A stretch of DNA of 64,000 nucleotides from Nostoc sp. CMAA1605 (GTDB lineage: Bacteria; Cyanobacteriota; Cyanobacteriia; Cyanobacteriales; Nostocaceae): contig NZ_PJIZ01000002.1 of the NCBI RefSeq assembly GCF_021596505.1, positions 1 to 64,000 of the forward strand, given 5' to 3'. Below are positions 43,735-52,703 of the stretch, in pieces; the stretch's first letter is position 1, and the number at the start of each line of letters is the position of its first letter. Under the pieces are notes generated by a model that saw only the letters and a list, made by a program, of their open reading frames with translations, was not told where the DNA came from and ran no database searches. The translations under genes and the position numbers were made by a program.

Positions 43735-43971
43735 ATGACTGTAATTAGAATCACTTATGTTGAGAATTTTCTGAAAGAAAAAAAGCGATCGCACCCTAGA
43801 TCGCCTCTTTACCTCTCAAAAATTTGTGTATTAGAAAAACGTTGGCTACCGATTTTGAAGTTGAATGAGGATAGTGTGAGGGTTTATCCTCTGGATGCAA
43901 CTGCAAAACAACAAACACGAGTTTATGGCAGTCAGCCGCCTTATGAACCACCAGATTATTTAATTTTGTAA
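43735..43971 (+). CDS. Small hypothetical protein
   Basis: 78 residues. The C-terminal part (KICVLEKRWLPILKLNEDSV, DATAKQQTRVYGSQPPYEPP) reads like real protein, and a HIP1 site falls in it. No known family. The start is uncertain; the first ATG lacks a clear ribosome site. Confidence 0.45.
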   Translation: MTVIRITYVENFLKEKKRSHPRSPLYLSKICVLEKRWLPILKLNEDSVRVYPLDATAKQQTRVYGSQPPYEPPDYLIL

Positions 43972-43984
43972 AGTTTGCTGTGTG

Positions 43985-44305
43985 GTTTTTGGTGGGGGTT
44001 TATTGACTGGAGTTGATGATTTTGTTAATATTTGGCGATTTGTAATGGAATTTAAGGTTAGCCGCGAGTTTGTCGCGCAAACTTATAGGAAGTAAGGGTG
44101 AGTAAAGTTGTGTTAATAAAAGAAAAATTTGTTTTTTCGCCTTGAATCATGGAGGTTTTTCGTTTAAATTATCTTTAAAGCTAATTTTTAACGGGAAAAG
44201 CTTTTGATAATTTGTACTGAGTCTGTAGGTTACACACCTATTTCCGTACCTCAGCGCAACTGAACCTTGAAAACTAAATATATCAATAGTTTCCACAAGG
44301 TAGGG
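43985..44305 (+). promoter_or_regulatory. CRISPR leader region
   Basis: About 320 nt of A/T-rich non-coding DNA directly before the first repeat, at the side of the intact repeats. It contains GAACCTTGAAAACTAAATAT near 44262, a sequence style common in Nostoc CRISPR leaders. Transcription would run on the + strand. Confidence 0.6.
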
Positions 44306-44640
44306 TTAAACACCACCTCTTCCCCGCAAGGGGACGGAAACATTGTCGCAACTTCCACAGTTTCATACGCATCTTTCCACGACCAAACTTAAACACCACC
44401 TCTTCCCCGCAAGGGGACGGAAACGCGGCGGCTGCCTCGCGCCGGGTCATTCCATTGAACTTTCCGGCATTTTTAAACACCACCTCTTCCCCGCAAGGGG
44501 ACGGAAACACCTACAACATCTTGCCAGTAAGTTGTACTGGAAAAAGTGCGTTAAACACCACCTCTTCCCCGCAAGGGGACTAAAACGGCTAGCTTTTTTT
44601 CTAGTATTAAAAACTACCTCTTCTCCGTAAGGGGAAAAAC
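44306..44640 (+). CRISPR. Short CRISPR array, 5 repeats, decayed at distal end
   Basis: Three identical 36-nt repeats (44306-44341, 44389-44424, 44473-44508) begin TTAAACACCACCTC, contain the stem CCCC-GCAA-GGGG and end ACGGAAAC, a plausible crRNA 5' handle. Repeat 4 (44551-44586) ends ACTAAAAC. Repeat 5 (44607-44640) is 34 nt with several changes. Spacers are 47, 48 and 42 nt, typical of type III, and the last one is only 20 nt. Decay at the right end fixes the leader on the left. The array lies about 4 kb from cas10 across the tRNA array and 17 kb from cas6. Confidence 0.95.
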
Positions 44641-44739
44641 GGGCTTTACAAAATCTTCAAAATAGCGTGTGGTGATTAGCGATGCTTGAAAGCGAAACAC
44701 TACCGCATGGTGGAAAGAGGCATCTACCAGCGTATTGTG

Positions 44740-45042
44740 ATGAATATATTAATTACCATCCTGATAATTGTGGCAATTATCGCCATTGTGCAGAATTCTG
44801 AACAATTCCGATCTCAATGGCGCAACTTGCAAATCAACAAGCCACGGGGTAGAGTTTCTCACACATATCGTAGCGACCCAAAAAATCGATATCTTCAAAG
44901 AGATTTGCTAATTTTACTCAAAGGGGATACCGCAGCCGCTAAACGCTTGTTAGCTCAACAGCGTCGCAAAAATCCAGGAAAGTCAGATAACTGGTATTTG
45001 GAGAAAGTGATTTTTGATTTAGAACGCGATCGCCGGCGATGA
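44740..45042 (+). CDS. Conserved membrane-anchored small protein
   Basis: About 100 residues from the ATG at 44740 (MNILITILIIVAIIAIVQNS); the frame from 44686 adds an unlikely basic leader. One N-terminal TM helix, then a basic soluble part (YLQRDLLILLKGDTAAAKRL, LLAQQRRKNPGKSDNWYLEK) of the type found in cyanobacterial hypothetical proteins. Function unknown. Confidence 0.75.
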   Translation: MNILITILIIVAIIAIVQNSEQFRSQWRNLQINKPRGRVSHTYRSDPKNRYLQRDLLILLKGDTAAAKRLLAQQRRKNPGKSDNWYLEKVIFDLERDRRR

Positions 45043-45204
45043 TAGGTAGCTCCCATATGTAAAGAAATATCAAGCAACCTGCATCACTTGCATAATTGTT
45101 CTCACCCAACCCTATATATAAAAACGTATACCGAGAAATTCAGTCATTCTACAGATTTTCTGATGAATTGGACTGTAAATCATGCACGTTTTTAAAGGGT
45201 GAAT

Positions 45205-47052
45205 ATGCGAACAAGAACTAAGCTTCTTTTATTTTCATTCAGCTTATCTTTGGTGTTAATGTCACCATTGATGGTTTATGCTCAAGTGAGTGGTGAACCT
45301 TATAATCCCTATCAAGTACCTGTAGACCAAACTAATACTATCAATTCAGTTTTTATTCCCAAAACTGGCTTATCTACAGATTTTAAACGTGGCAATCTTT
45401 CGAGGGAAAATATTTACCAAGTTAAGTTTCCTCTCGATAAACAATCAGAACCAATTCCCGATATTCCCAAGTCAAAAATTAGCCCTACTTTAGAAAAATT
45501 ACTCATTAATAGCAACCCCAGCGATAGTGTTGAGGTGATTATTACCTTTCAAGAAGACACCCAAATTCCCCTATTACCGGAACTAGAAACAGGAGTAGAA
45601 CGGGAAAAATCTCAACGCCGACAAGAAGCGATCGCTCAATTACAAGCTCAAAGAGTCAAATCACAATTAGCATTACTAGAAAGATACAAAATATCCAGTT
45701 ACTTTAAACCAACAGAACATTTTTGGATTGTCAATGCTGTTGCTGGTAAAACACAATTCAGAGCAATTAAAGAAATAGCCCAACTTGATGCTGTGGCTTA
45801 TATTCAACCAGTCCAAGGGGGAGAAAAACCACCAGATGCTATTACTAATAATGACGTTGATGATGGCAGAGCAATTATTGTTTCTGACCCCTATTTTAAT
45901 TTAGGATTAACTCAACCTTGGATTGGTCTTTTAGATACTGGGGTGAGAAATACACACGTTTTATTTAATTCTCCCAGTAACTTGGCATGGTTGAGAGATT
46001 GCGTTAACGGTGGGGCAAATTGTAACAATAGTGCTAACCCTGGTTACAACACCGATGATAATGACTGGAATCATGGCACAAGTTCCGCCGCCATTATTAG
46101 CGGTAATGGTCGTCTAGGCAATGATTATCGCGGCGTGACGGGAGTCAGATTAGACAGTTGGAAGATTTATCCTAGCGGCGGTCTAGATTCGGCGGCGGCG
46201 ATTCGGGCGATTCAAGCAGCAATAGCAGCCTTTGATAAGGTATTGGTAGGGGAATTACAAGCCGACGAGACAGAAACCGGCGCGATCGCCACAGCCGCAG
46301 ATAACGCTTACAATGCAGGTGTGATTTTCGTCTCAGCGAACGGTAACTATGGCCCTAATGATAGAACAGTTCGTTCACCTGCGATCGCCCACAAAGTTAT
46401 CGGTGTTGGTGGCGTGATGACCACTGACCAAAGCCAATACAACGGACAAGGCCGCGGCCCCGCAACCGATGGACGTTTCAAACCAGATATCCAAGCACCC
46501 ACCTATAGCGAAACCGCCAGCAATGCTTCCACCTCCGCATTGCAAGTATTTAGCGGAACTAGTGGTGCAACTCCCTACGCTTCTGCGGCTGCTATGTTAG
46601 CCCATAACTGGTTGCGACAATTCGGCACATACGATAATGGTCAAACCTACGCCTTCATGATTCTCTATGGGCAGAAATCCTATCCCTACAATAATACTGT
46701 TGGTGCAGGGTTGTTAAAAATGGCGACCAACGGCTGGGCGCATTGGGGTAAAGTCGTAGTCAACAATGGTACAACTATCGATATTCCTATCAATGTTAGT
46801 TCTAATAAGCGAGATTTTGATGCGGCTTTATGGTGGCCAGAATCAGCAGCACAAGCACATAATGACATTGATGTCCACTTAATTGACCCATCCGGCGTAG
46901 AAAAAGCCAGAGGTTTTTCCGCATTAAGTGTATTTGAGCGCGCCAAAGTAGCAGGCAATCTCACCCCAGGCACATGGAAACTCCGCATTCGCGGCTACAG
47001 CGTACCTACAGGCGGTCAGACAGTCTACTGGGCGGCGCATATTCGGAATTAG
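45205..47052 (+). CDS. Secreted S8 family serine protease (subtilase)
   Basis: About 615 residues. I chose the ATG at 45205 with AAAGGG five nt upstream; a GTG at 45199 is also in frame. Signal peptide LLLFSFSLSLVLMSPLMVYA. The catalytic triad is visible: Asp in GLLDTGVR, His in NHGTSSA, Ser in SGTSGATPYASA. A prodomain-like region with coiled coil lies between signal and protease. The C-terminal ~110 residues are a beta domain (WWPESAAQAHNDIDVHLIDP, WKLRIRGYSV) of the pre-peptidase C-terminal type. Periplasmic or extracellular proteolysis; substrate unknown. Confidence 0.92.
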   Translation: MRTRTKLLLFSFSLSLVLMSPLMVYAQVSGEPYNPYQVPVDQTNTINSVFIPKTGLSTDFKRGNLSRENIYQVKFPLDKQSEPIPDIPKSKISPTLEKLLINSNPSDSVEVIITFQEDTQIPLLPELETGVEREKSQRRQEAIAQLQAQRVKSQLALLERYKISSYFKPTEHFWIVNAVAGKTQFRAIKEIAQLDAVAYIQPVQGGEKPPDAITNNDVDDGRAIIVSDPYFNLGLTQPWIGLLDTGVRNTHVLFNSPSNLAWLRDCVNGGANCNNSANPGYNTDDNDWNHGTSSAAIISGNGRLGNDYRGVTGVRLDSWKIYPSGGLDSAAAIRAIQAAIAAFDKVLVGELQADETETGAIATAADNAYNAGVIFVSANGNYGPNDRTVRSPAIAHKVIGVGGVMTTDQSQYNGQGRGPATDGRFKPDIQAPTYSETASNASTSALQVFSGTSGATPYASAAAMLAHNWLRQFGTYDNGQTYAFMILYGQKSYPYNNTVGAGLLKMATNGWAHWGKVVVNNGTTIDIPINVSSNKRDFDAALWWPESAAQAHNDIDVHLIDPSGVEKARGFSALSVFERAKVAGNLTPGTWKLRIRGYSVPTGGQTVYWAAHIRN

Positions 47053-47226
47053 GGACTGGGGATTGGGGACTGGGGATTGGGGACTGGGGACTTGTACTGA
47101 GCTTGTCGAAGTATTGGGGACTGGGGATTGGGGACTGGGGATTGGAGTAAATCTAAAACTCCTTGTCTCCCCTGCCCCCTGCCCCCTGCCCCCCTGCCCC
47201 CTGCCCCCTGCCCCCCTGCCTCCCCT
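47053..47226. repeat. GGGGACT/GGGGATT and CCCCCTG heptamer arrays with nested small dispersed repeat
   Basis: Alternating GGGGACT and GGGGATT units are interrupted at about 47090-47113 by TTGTACTGAGCTTGTCGAAG, a small dispersed repeat, after which the heptamers resume. Then comes a CTGCCCC array (47169-47222) up to the stop of the next gene. Confidence 0.85.
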
Positions 47227-47228
47227 AA

Positions 47229-48380
47229 CTACTTCCGAATCGGTGTCCCACAGGGATAAGTGGCTACTTCCGTGTCAGTGGCGACTTTTTCTTTTGGTTG
47301 GTCTTTGGCGGCTAAATAATCGGTGCGGAGTTTGTCTAGTAAGGCCGGACGTTGATCATACAACCGCTTGAGGGGACGGGGTGGGCATTGGTTGAGAATA
47401 TAGGATGTCACTAGGGGGATGGCGATGGTGCTATCGGTGTAACAAACTATGGTGCTGGGTAATTCTTCTGGGTCAATCTTACCCCAACTCACAGCCTCGG
47501 AAGGTGTCGCACCAGATAAGCCACCGGTATCAGGACGAGCATCGGTGAACTGAACAAAGAAATCATGTCCCCTCTCTTCTAAACCTAAGACTTCGTGAAT
47601 CTGCGGTTGGGTTTGCAGTAAGAAGTTTTTCGGACTACCACCACCGAGAATGACGGCTGCGCTGCTACCTTCTCCTTCTCTGGCATTGTAGGCGATCGCA
47701 GCCGTTTCGTTTACGTCAATAGCTGGGTCTAATACCAACTGGGAACCCTCCAACGCTAAAGCCGCCACGTTCATCCCAATGGAACTATCCCCAGGTGAAG
47801 AGGTATAGATAGGCACACCGCATTCATAAGCTGTAGCTAACAAACAAGAATGCTGCACACCTAATTGCTTTTCGACTTCTCGCACATACTTACCCAGCAA
47901 GTAATGAAACTCAGCCGTTCCCATGCGCTTTTGAAAAGGTTCAGCTTGCAGTATTTTACGGATAAATGCGTCTGTTTCTAGTAGTACATCATACCCAAAG
48001 ATGATGTCATAAATTCTGATTGTTCCTTCATCCCGCAGTTTCACATCATCTAAAAATGGGCTACCTGCGAACAACTCAAACCCCAAACCATAGTGCATAT
48101 CATGGTAAAGATTTGCACCAGTGCTAATCATCCAATCAATAAAACCATTACGAATCAGGGGTGCTAATGCAGACACACCAAAACCGGCTGGTGTCATAGC
48201 ACCAGAAAGACTAACGCCCACAGTAACACCATCTTTTAAAATATCCCGCGCCAATAACTGACAAGCTTCCCGCAACCGCGCCGAGTTGTACGCAGTGAAG
48301 TAATTATCAATCAAATCTACTACACTGATATCTGCTGACATCGGTATAGGTGCAATTTTCTTACCCAAATGTTTCGCCAT
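47229..48380 (-). CDS. Deoxyhypusine synthase-like protein
   Basis: 383 residues. Family marks: DGVTVGVSLSGAMTPAGFG, GANLYHD, VILGGGSPKNFLLQ, and TGGLSGATPSEAVSWGKI, where the Lys matches the catalytic lysine of deoxyhypusine synthase (about residue 298). In bacteria such NAD-dependent enzymes make homospermidine or related polyamine conjugates from spermidine; the cyanobacterial product is not established. Starts ATG at 48380. Confidence 0.88.
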   Translation of the reverse strand: MAKHLGKKIAPIPMSADISVVDLIDNYFTAYNSARLREACQLLARDILKDGVTVGVSLSGAMTPAGFGVSALAPLIRNGFIDWMISTGANLYHDMHYGLGFELFAGSPFLDDVKLRDEGTIRIYDIIFGYDVLLETDAFIRKILQAEPFQKRMGTAEFHYLLGKYVREVEKQLGVQHSCLLATAYECGVPIYTSSPGDSSIGMNVAALALEGSQLVLDPAIDVNETAAIAYNAREGEGSSAAVILGGGSPKNFLLQTQPQIHEVLGLEERGHDFFVQFTDARPDTGGLSGATPSEAVSWGKIDPEELPSTIVCYTDSTIAIPLVTSYILNQCPPRPLKRLYDQRPALLDKLRTDYLAAKDQPKEKVATDTEVATYPCGTPIRK

Positions 48381-48478
48381 AAGAGACTCCCTAACAGTAA
48401 ACGCGCCGAATATAGTATTACAGCAAATAAAGGTAAGTAGGGGAGAAGGGCGGAGTTATCTTTGCACACGTGTGATAT

Positions 48479-48630
48479 TTTGGGGATTGGGGATTGGGGA
48501 TTGGGGATTGGGGACTGGGGACTGGGGACTGGGGACTGGGAGACAAGGTAGAAGTAATGACTGTTGACTAATGACTATTGACTAATGACTATTGACTAAT
48601 GACTATTGACTATTGACCATTGACTAACAA
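48479..48630. repeat. GGGGATT/GGGGACT and TGACTAT/TGACTAA heptamer arrays
   Basis: About nine GGGGATT/GGGGACT units (48479-48540), then roughly ten TGACTA[T/A]-type units (48559-48628) ending 4 nt before aroE. Confidence 0.85.
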
Positions 48631-48632
48631 CC

Positions 48633-49502
48633 ATGATTACAGGCAAAACTAAGTTACTAGGAGTAATTGGGTATCCGGTGGGACATTCTCTTTCACCGGT
48701 GATGCACAATGCAGCGATCGCTCATTTGGGTTTAGACTATGCGTATCTACCGCTACCTATTGATCCGCATGATTTAGAGGTAGCGATCGCTGGTTTGGCG
48801 GCGGTGGGGACTGTGGGTTTTAGTGTGACTATTCCCCATAAGCAGGCAATTATGCCGTTAATGGCGGAAATTACACCCCTAGCTCAAGCTATAGGTGCAG
48901 TTAATACAGTTAGCCGCAAAGATAACAAATGGGTAGGAACAAATACTGATATTATTGGATTTATTGACCCTTTGCAAACCACCTATCAACAGGATTGGAA
49001 GCAGAAAGTTGCAGTGATTTTAGGAAATGGTGGTGCAGCTAGGGCAGTAGTTGCAGGTTGTCATCAGCTAGGTTTTGCTAAAATTCATGTGGTAGGGCGT
49101 AATTTCGATAAATTGCGCGAATTTCAACAAAGTTGGGCAAATTCACCCATCGCAGAGAATTTACAAGTGCATAGTTGGGATAAGCTTACACAACTGATTC
49201 CTCAAGCTGGCTTATTGGTAAACACTACCCCGATGGGGATGTATCCCAAAGTTGATGATTCTCCTGTGAGTATAGACGAAATGGCGAATTTACCAACAGA
49301 TGCGATCGCCTATGATTTGATTTATATTCCTCAGCCGACAAAATTTCTGCAATATGCACACCAACAAGGTGCAATTATCATTGATGGCTTAGAAATGCTA
49401 GTCCAACAAGGAGTGGCTGCATTAAAAATCTGGTTACAGCGAGACGACATACCCGTAGATGTCATGCGTCAAGCTTTGAAAAAGCAATTAGGTTTGGGTT
49501 GA
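48633..49502 (+). CDS. aroE: Shikimate dehydrogenase
   Basis: 289 residues. GVIGYPVGHSLSPVMHNAAI (shikimate site), FSVTIPHKQAI with the catalytic Lys, GAVNTVSRKDNKWVGTNTD with the catalytic Asp, and Rossmann GNGGAARAVVAG binding NADP; NTTPMGMYP follows. Reduces 3-dehydroshikimate in aromatic amino acid synthesis. The upstream region is entirely heptamer repeats, so its promoter must lie in or before them. Confidence 0.96.
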   Translation: MITGKTKLLGVIGYPVGHSLSPVMHNAAIAHLGLDYAYLPLPIDPHDLEVAIAGLAAVGTVGFSVTIPHKQAIMPLMAEITPLAQAIGAVNTVSRKDNKWVGTNTDIIGFIDPLQTTYQQDWKQKVAVILGNGGAARAVVAGCHQLGFAKIHVVGRNFDKLREFQQSWANSPIAENLQVHSWDKLTQLIPQAGLLVNTTPMGMYPKVDDSPVSIDEMANLPTDAIAYDLIYIPQPTKFLQYAHQQGAIIIDGLEMLVQQGVAALKIWLQRDDIPVDVMRQALKKQLGLG

Positions 49503-49672
49503 GAGCAATTTTAGATTTTAGATTTTAGATTTTAGATTTTGGATTGAACCCGACAACAGACAACAAACAACAACTACTGAATTTCACGGAAATTCAGGTA
49601 AACAGTTAAGAAAATAGTTTGTAATAAGGACTTTAGTCCTCATCTAAGGACTGAAGTCCTTACTACTAACTT
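49503..49672. repeat. TTTTAGA array and GGACTTTAGTCC inverted repeats
   Basis: Tandem TTTTAGA units (49508-49540), then AAGGACTTTAGTCC and AAGGACTGAAGTCC-type inverted repeats (49625-49663), a repeat also seen at 24200. A long hairpin is possible; no gene up to 49772. Confidence 0.6.
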
Positions 49673-49772
49673 TTCCTTACTTCAAAAACCCCAGACTTTA
49701 GTCTTAACTGAACCGTATTGGCTTATAAATGCTAGTTACTAGGAATAGCTCAACAAATCTCGTTTCGCTATT

Positions 49773-50315
49773 TTAGTTAACCTTGTTTTTCTTTTGCTTC
49801 ATCAACGCAACAGTACCCACCAATAAAATCCCTCCTAATATAGTAGGTTCAGGGACTTTTGCATAGGTAACAGTACCAGATATAAACTCAGTATTAGCAG
49901 GGTCTCTGGAGTAAATTGTAAAATCTTCACCAGCGATTTCATAAGCGATAGAACTTGCAGGATTATTTTGAACACCAAAAGCATAGTCTAGCGCAAAAAC
50001 ATTTTTACCCGTAGAAAAATTGTTGAGAAAAACAATAGGATAGTCTGGGTAGTCGAAATCATCTTGCTCAGTGTAAATATTAGATTCATCATCAAACTTA
50101 AAAGTTAGAGACTGCACTTTTGCTGCACCATCAATAAAAGTTGCATCATCAAAGCTAAACAGTCCATTACCTTTTTTCGTGGGACTATCAACTGTAAAAG
50201 CATAATTAACAATCGCCGCCGTAGTTGGTTTTACATCTATACTGGCTAATCCTAAAGTTAAACTAGCGACAGTTAGCAATAAACTTGAACCCCATTTCAT
50301 CTCAGTTTCCCTCAC
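49773..50315 (-). CDS. PEP-CTERM sorting domain protein
   Basis: 180 residues. Signal peptide from MKWGSSLLLTVASLTLGLAS (ATG five codons after the first in-frame ATG), C-terminal VPEPTILGGILLVGTVALMK and a basic end QKKNK. The middle part resembles the short exported PEP-CTERM proteins with a cyanobacterial beta domain. No exosortase gene in the window. Confidence 0.85.
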   Translation of the reverse strand: MRETEMKWGSSLLLTVASLTLGLASIDVKPTTAAIVNYAFTVDSPTKKGNGLFSFDDATFIDGAAKVQSLTFKFDDESNIYTEQDDFDYPDYPIVFLNNFSTGKNVFALDYAFGVQNNPASSIAYEIAGEDFTIYSRDPANTEFISGTVTYAKVPEPTILGGILLVGTVALMKQKKNKVN

Positions 50316-50400
50316 TACAAACGAGATAATCTTGAGGTCATGAGTTTAAGTCTAATTTAATTGGAGGTAAAGATAAAAAATAAATCTCTGTTTCCTATTT

Positions 50401-50680
50401 CTTACCTACGTAAGTAATTTCAATAATCAAGTCGGATTACCATACATAGGACTCATATAGGATTCCTATTTGATTTTTGGAAAGAACTCAGTACACTTTG
50501 ATTCTTTCCTGTTCCCTGTTCCCTGTTCCCTCCTTACGCAAATAATTTCAGGAATCAAAGCGGATTCCTATATTTGATTTCTGCGAAGCTAGGTACACTT
50601 TTATTTCTTATTTTTTCTTACCTGTTCCCTATTCCCTTACTACGCAAATGATTTCAGTAATCAAAGCGGATTCCTCTATA
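50401..50680. repeat. Three dispersed copies of a ~40-bp repeat
   Basis: Copies at 50401-50441, 50532-50570 and 50636-50676 share TACGCAAAT-ATTTCAG-AATCAAAGCGGATTCC with small changes. Between them are TTCCCTGTTCCC units. The third copy covers a spurious early ATG of the following gene. Confidence 0.75.
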
Positions 50681-50701
50681 AAGCTATATAGTAAATCATC
50701 T

Positions 50702-51253
50702 ATGCAAGAAAGCTGTCAGCATTGTGGTCAAAAAATTGCGATTGTCGGGACTACAGGATCAGGAAAAACAACTTTAGCCCGAAAAGTCGCTCAACACTTG
50801 CAAATTCTTCACATCGAATTAGACGCACTGCATTGGGAACAGAATTGGACTCCGGCGGCGGATGAAGTGTTTCGAGAACGAGTTACACAGGCTTTGAGTG
50901 GCGATCGCTGGGTTGTAGATGGTAACTATAGTCAAGTTCGTGATATCATTTGGAGTCAAGCCGACACAATTCTATTTCTCGATTATAACTTTTGGTTAGT
51001 TATGGGGCGACTGCTGCGGCGGACATGGCGGCGTTCTTGGCAGAAAGAAGAACTTTGGAATGGTAATCGTGAAGATTTTAAACTATCGTTTTTCAGTCAA
51101 GATTCTATTATTTTGTGGATGTTAAGAACACATCACCAAAACCGAAAAAAATATCTTCTGCTATTTCAACAACCAAAATATTCCCATCTATCAGTCATAC
51201 AATTCAAATCTCCCCAAATGACAGATGAATGGTTAAGAAACTGCAAACATTAA
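50702..51253 (+). CDS. P-loop kinase-like (topology modulation / adenylate kinase-type) protein
   Basis: About 183 residues from the ATG at 50702 (MQESCQHCGQKIAIVG). An earlier in-frame ATG at 50648 lies inside the repeat and is unlikely. Walker A GTTGSGKTTLARKV, then HIELDALHWEQNW, DRWVVDGNYSQVRD, ADTILFLDYNFW and RRTWRRSWQKEELWNGNRED: the FlaR/topology-modulation branch of nucleotide kinases. The true phosphoryl acceptor is unknown. Downstream stop adjoins a terminator that serves the opposite gene. Confidence 0.88.
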   Translation: MQESCQHCGQKIAIVGTTGSGKTTLARKVAQHLQILHIELDALHWEQNWTPAADEVFRERVTQALSGDRWVVDGNYSQVRDIIWSQADTILFLDYNFWLVMGRLLRRTWRRSWQKEELWNGNREDFKLSFFSQDSIILWMLRTHHQNRKKYLLLFQQPKYSHLSVIQFKSPQMTDEWLRNCKH

Positions 51254-51254
51254 A

Positions 51255-51294
51255 TCAAAAACTGCCCTTAGACGGAAGTGATACCAAGGGCAGT
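51255..51294 (-). terminator. Intrinsic terminator of the 106-residue gene
   Basis: ACTGCCCTT (51261-51269) with AAGGGCAGT (51286-51294), followed on the minus strand by TTTTTGATTT. Confidence 0.75.
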
Positions 51295-51330
51295 ATAGAG
51301 GAGTAAAAACCAAATTTCAAATTAAATAAC

Positions 51331-51651
51331 TTAGACATCCTCTGGTTCAAGTTGCGCCACTGTAACTGCATTGACAGCAAAAGCAAAAACTAATGGCATA
51401 GGACATCTCAAAACGAAGGTGGAAATAACTGCTAAAACCGTACTAACAACTGCTGAAGTTGACCAAATCTTTTCTTCAAATGTCAGCCCTTTTTCAGATT
51501 TAATACTTCTGAGGACATGGCTAGGAATTGGTTCAGGCATGACACAACCTGGAGGAAACGCCCAGTAATGATTCCGTCGCTCTACAAATAGTTCTGTCCA
51601 GCCATTTTCTTCGCACCAAGCTTCGATCCATTCAATAGAGTAGTGTGTCAT
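51331..51651 (-). CDS. Conserved hypothetical protein with hydrophobic C-terminal helix
   Basis: 106 residues. N-terminal IEWIEAWCEENGWTELFVER and YWAFPPGCVMPEPIP, then two hydrophobic stretches (TSAVVSTVLAVISTFVL, PLVFAFAVNAVTVAQL). A small cyanobacterial family by its style; function unknown. Own terminator downstream. Confidence 0.78.
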   Translation of the reverse strand: MTHYSIEWIEAWCEENGWTELFVERRNHYWAFPPGCVMPEPIPSHVLRSIKSEKGLTFEEKIWSTSAVVSTVLAVISTFVLRCPMPLVFAFAVNAVTVAQLEPEDV

Positions 51652-52184
51652 AATTGCAGTTACTTATTAGGCTTGTTGAATTTGTCTAATGAGGAACAAT
51701 AAATCCCAGTCCAGCAGACTGATTCAGAGTTTTAGCAGTCAATATGAATCTTGGTCAATACTCCCCATGCAGAAGCTCTTTAAGCATCAGAAGATTATGC
51801 TTTATAAGCTTAATGCTCTTTATGATTAAAAGACTAACAGTCAATCTCGGCTATAAAACATAATTGACAATAAACTTTACTTGGAAATATCAACTTGAAG
51901 AATTGTAAATTACATCGCGATCGCATAATCTCAATTAAAAATATTTATACCCTAAAAATCACAATTTAAAGTCAAGAATTGTAAATTATTGCTAGAGTAA
52001 ACACTTAATTTATTTGACTGAATCTAAATATATCTGATCATTAAATAATTTTTCTACTACCTAGAGTTGTATCTATCTCTCCAAAAGTCATACAAATCCT
52101 CAAGGTGTAGGCATTGCCAAGCATTTATAACAAAATGTTAAGCTGTTAATAATCCAAAACACTTAATCATCAGGAACGTACAAA
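51652..52184. other. Long A/T-rich intergenic region
   Basis: 530 nt between divergent genes, very A/T-rich and with no ORF. It holds the promoters of both neighbours; I saw no repeat array or clear RNA. CAGGAACG before 52185 is the ribosome site of the pentapeptide gene. Confidence 0.5.
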
Positions 52185-52703
52185 ATGAAGCAGCAAATTA
52201 ATTACCTAAAGATGTTTTGGTGCAAAGCATTGATCTTAGCCTTGGGGATCATGGTTTTTTGCTTGCCTTTCCCCGTTTGGGCAGTAGACTGGACACATCC
52301 CCTATCATTTAGCAACGCAGAATTATCCCGCCATGATTTTTCCGGTGAGAGTTTACAAGCGGCGGAATTCTCTAACGCTAACTTAGAAATGACAAACTTT
52401 ACTGGTGCTGACTTAAGGGGAGCAGTATTAAGTGCATCTGTGATGACACAAGCCAACCTCCACAGAGCAGATTTAACGAATGCAATGGTAGATCAGGTAA
52501 ACTTAACAGGGGCTAATTTAAGCGATGCCGTTTTTAAAGAAGCTCTTTTACTCCGTGCCATCTTTAATAATGTGAACATAGAAGGCGCAGACTTTACAGA
52601 TGCAATTTTAGACAAGGCACAAATCAAAGAACTTTGTACAAAAGCTAGCGGAGTAAATTCGCAAACAGGTGTAGAAACTCGTGATTCTTTAGGATGTTCA
52701 TGA
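52185..52703 (+). CDS. Exported pentapeptide-repeat protein
   Basis: 172 residues. Signal peptide (CKALILALGIMVFCLPFPVW-AVDW), then A(D/N)LXX pentapeptide repeats from about residue 45 to 145 (FSNANLEMTNFTGADLRGAV, ADLTNAMVDQVNLTGANLSD). Likely lumenal/periplasmic quadrilateral beta-helix. Its stop overlaps the purK start as ATGA, so translation is coupled. Confidence 0.9.
   Translation: MKQQINYLKMFWCKALILALGIMVFCLPFPVWAVDWTHPLSFSNAELSRHDFSGESLQAAEFSNANLEMTNFTGADLRGAVLSASVMTQANLHRADLTNAMVDQVNLTGANLSDAVFKEALLLRAIFNNVNIEGADFTDAILDKAQIKELCTKASGVNSQTGVETRDSLGCS

Noticed and set aside
44283-44630. ORFs with repeated peptides HHLFPARGRK and FPSPCGEEVVFK
   Set aside because: They are translations of the CRISPR repeats.
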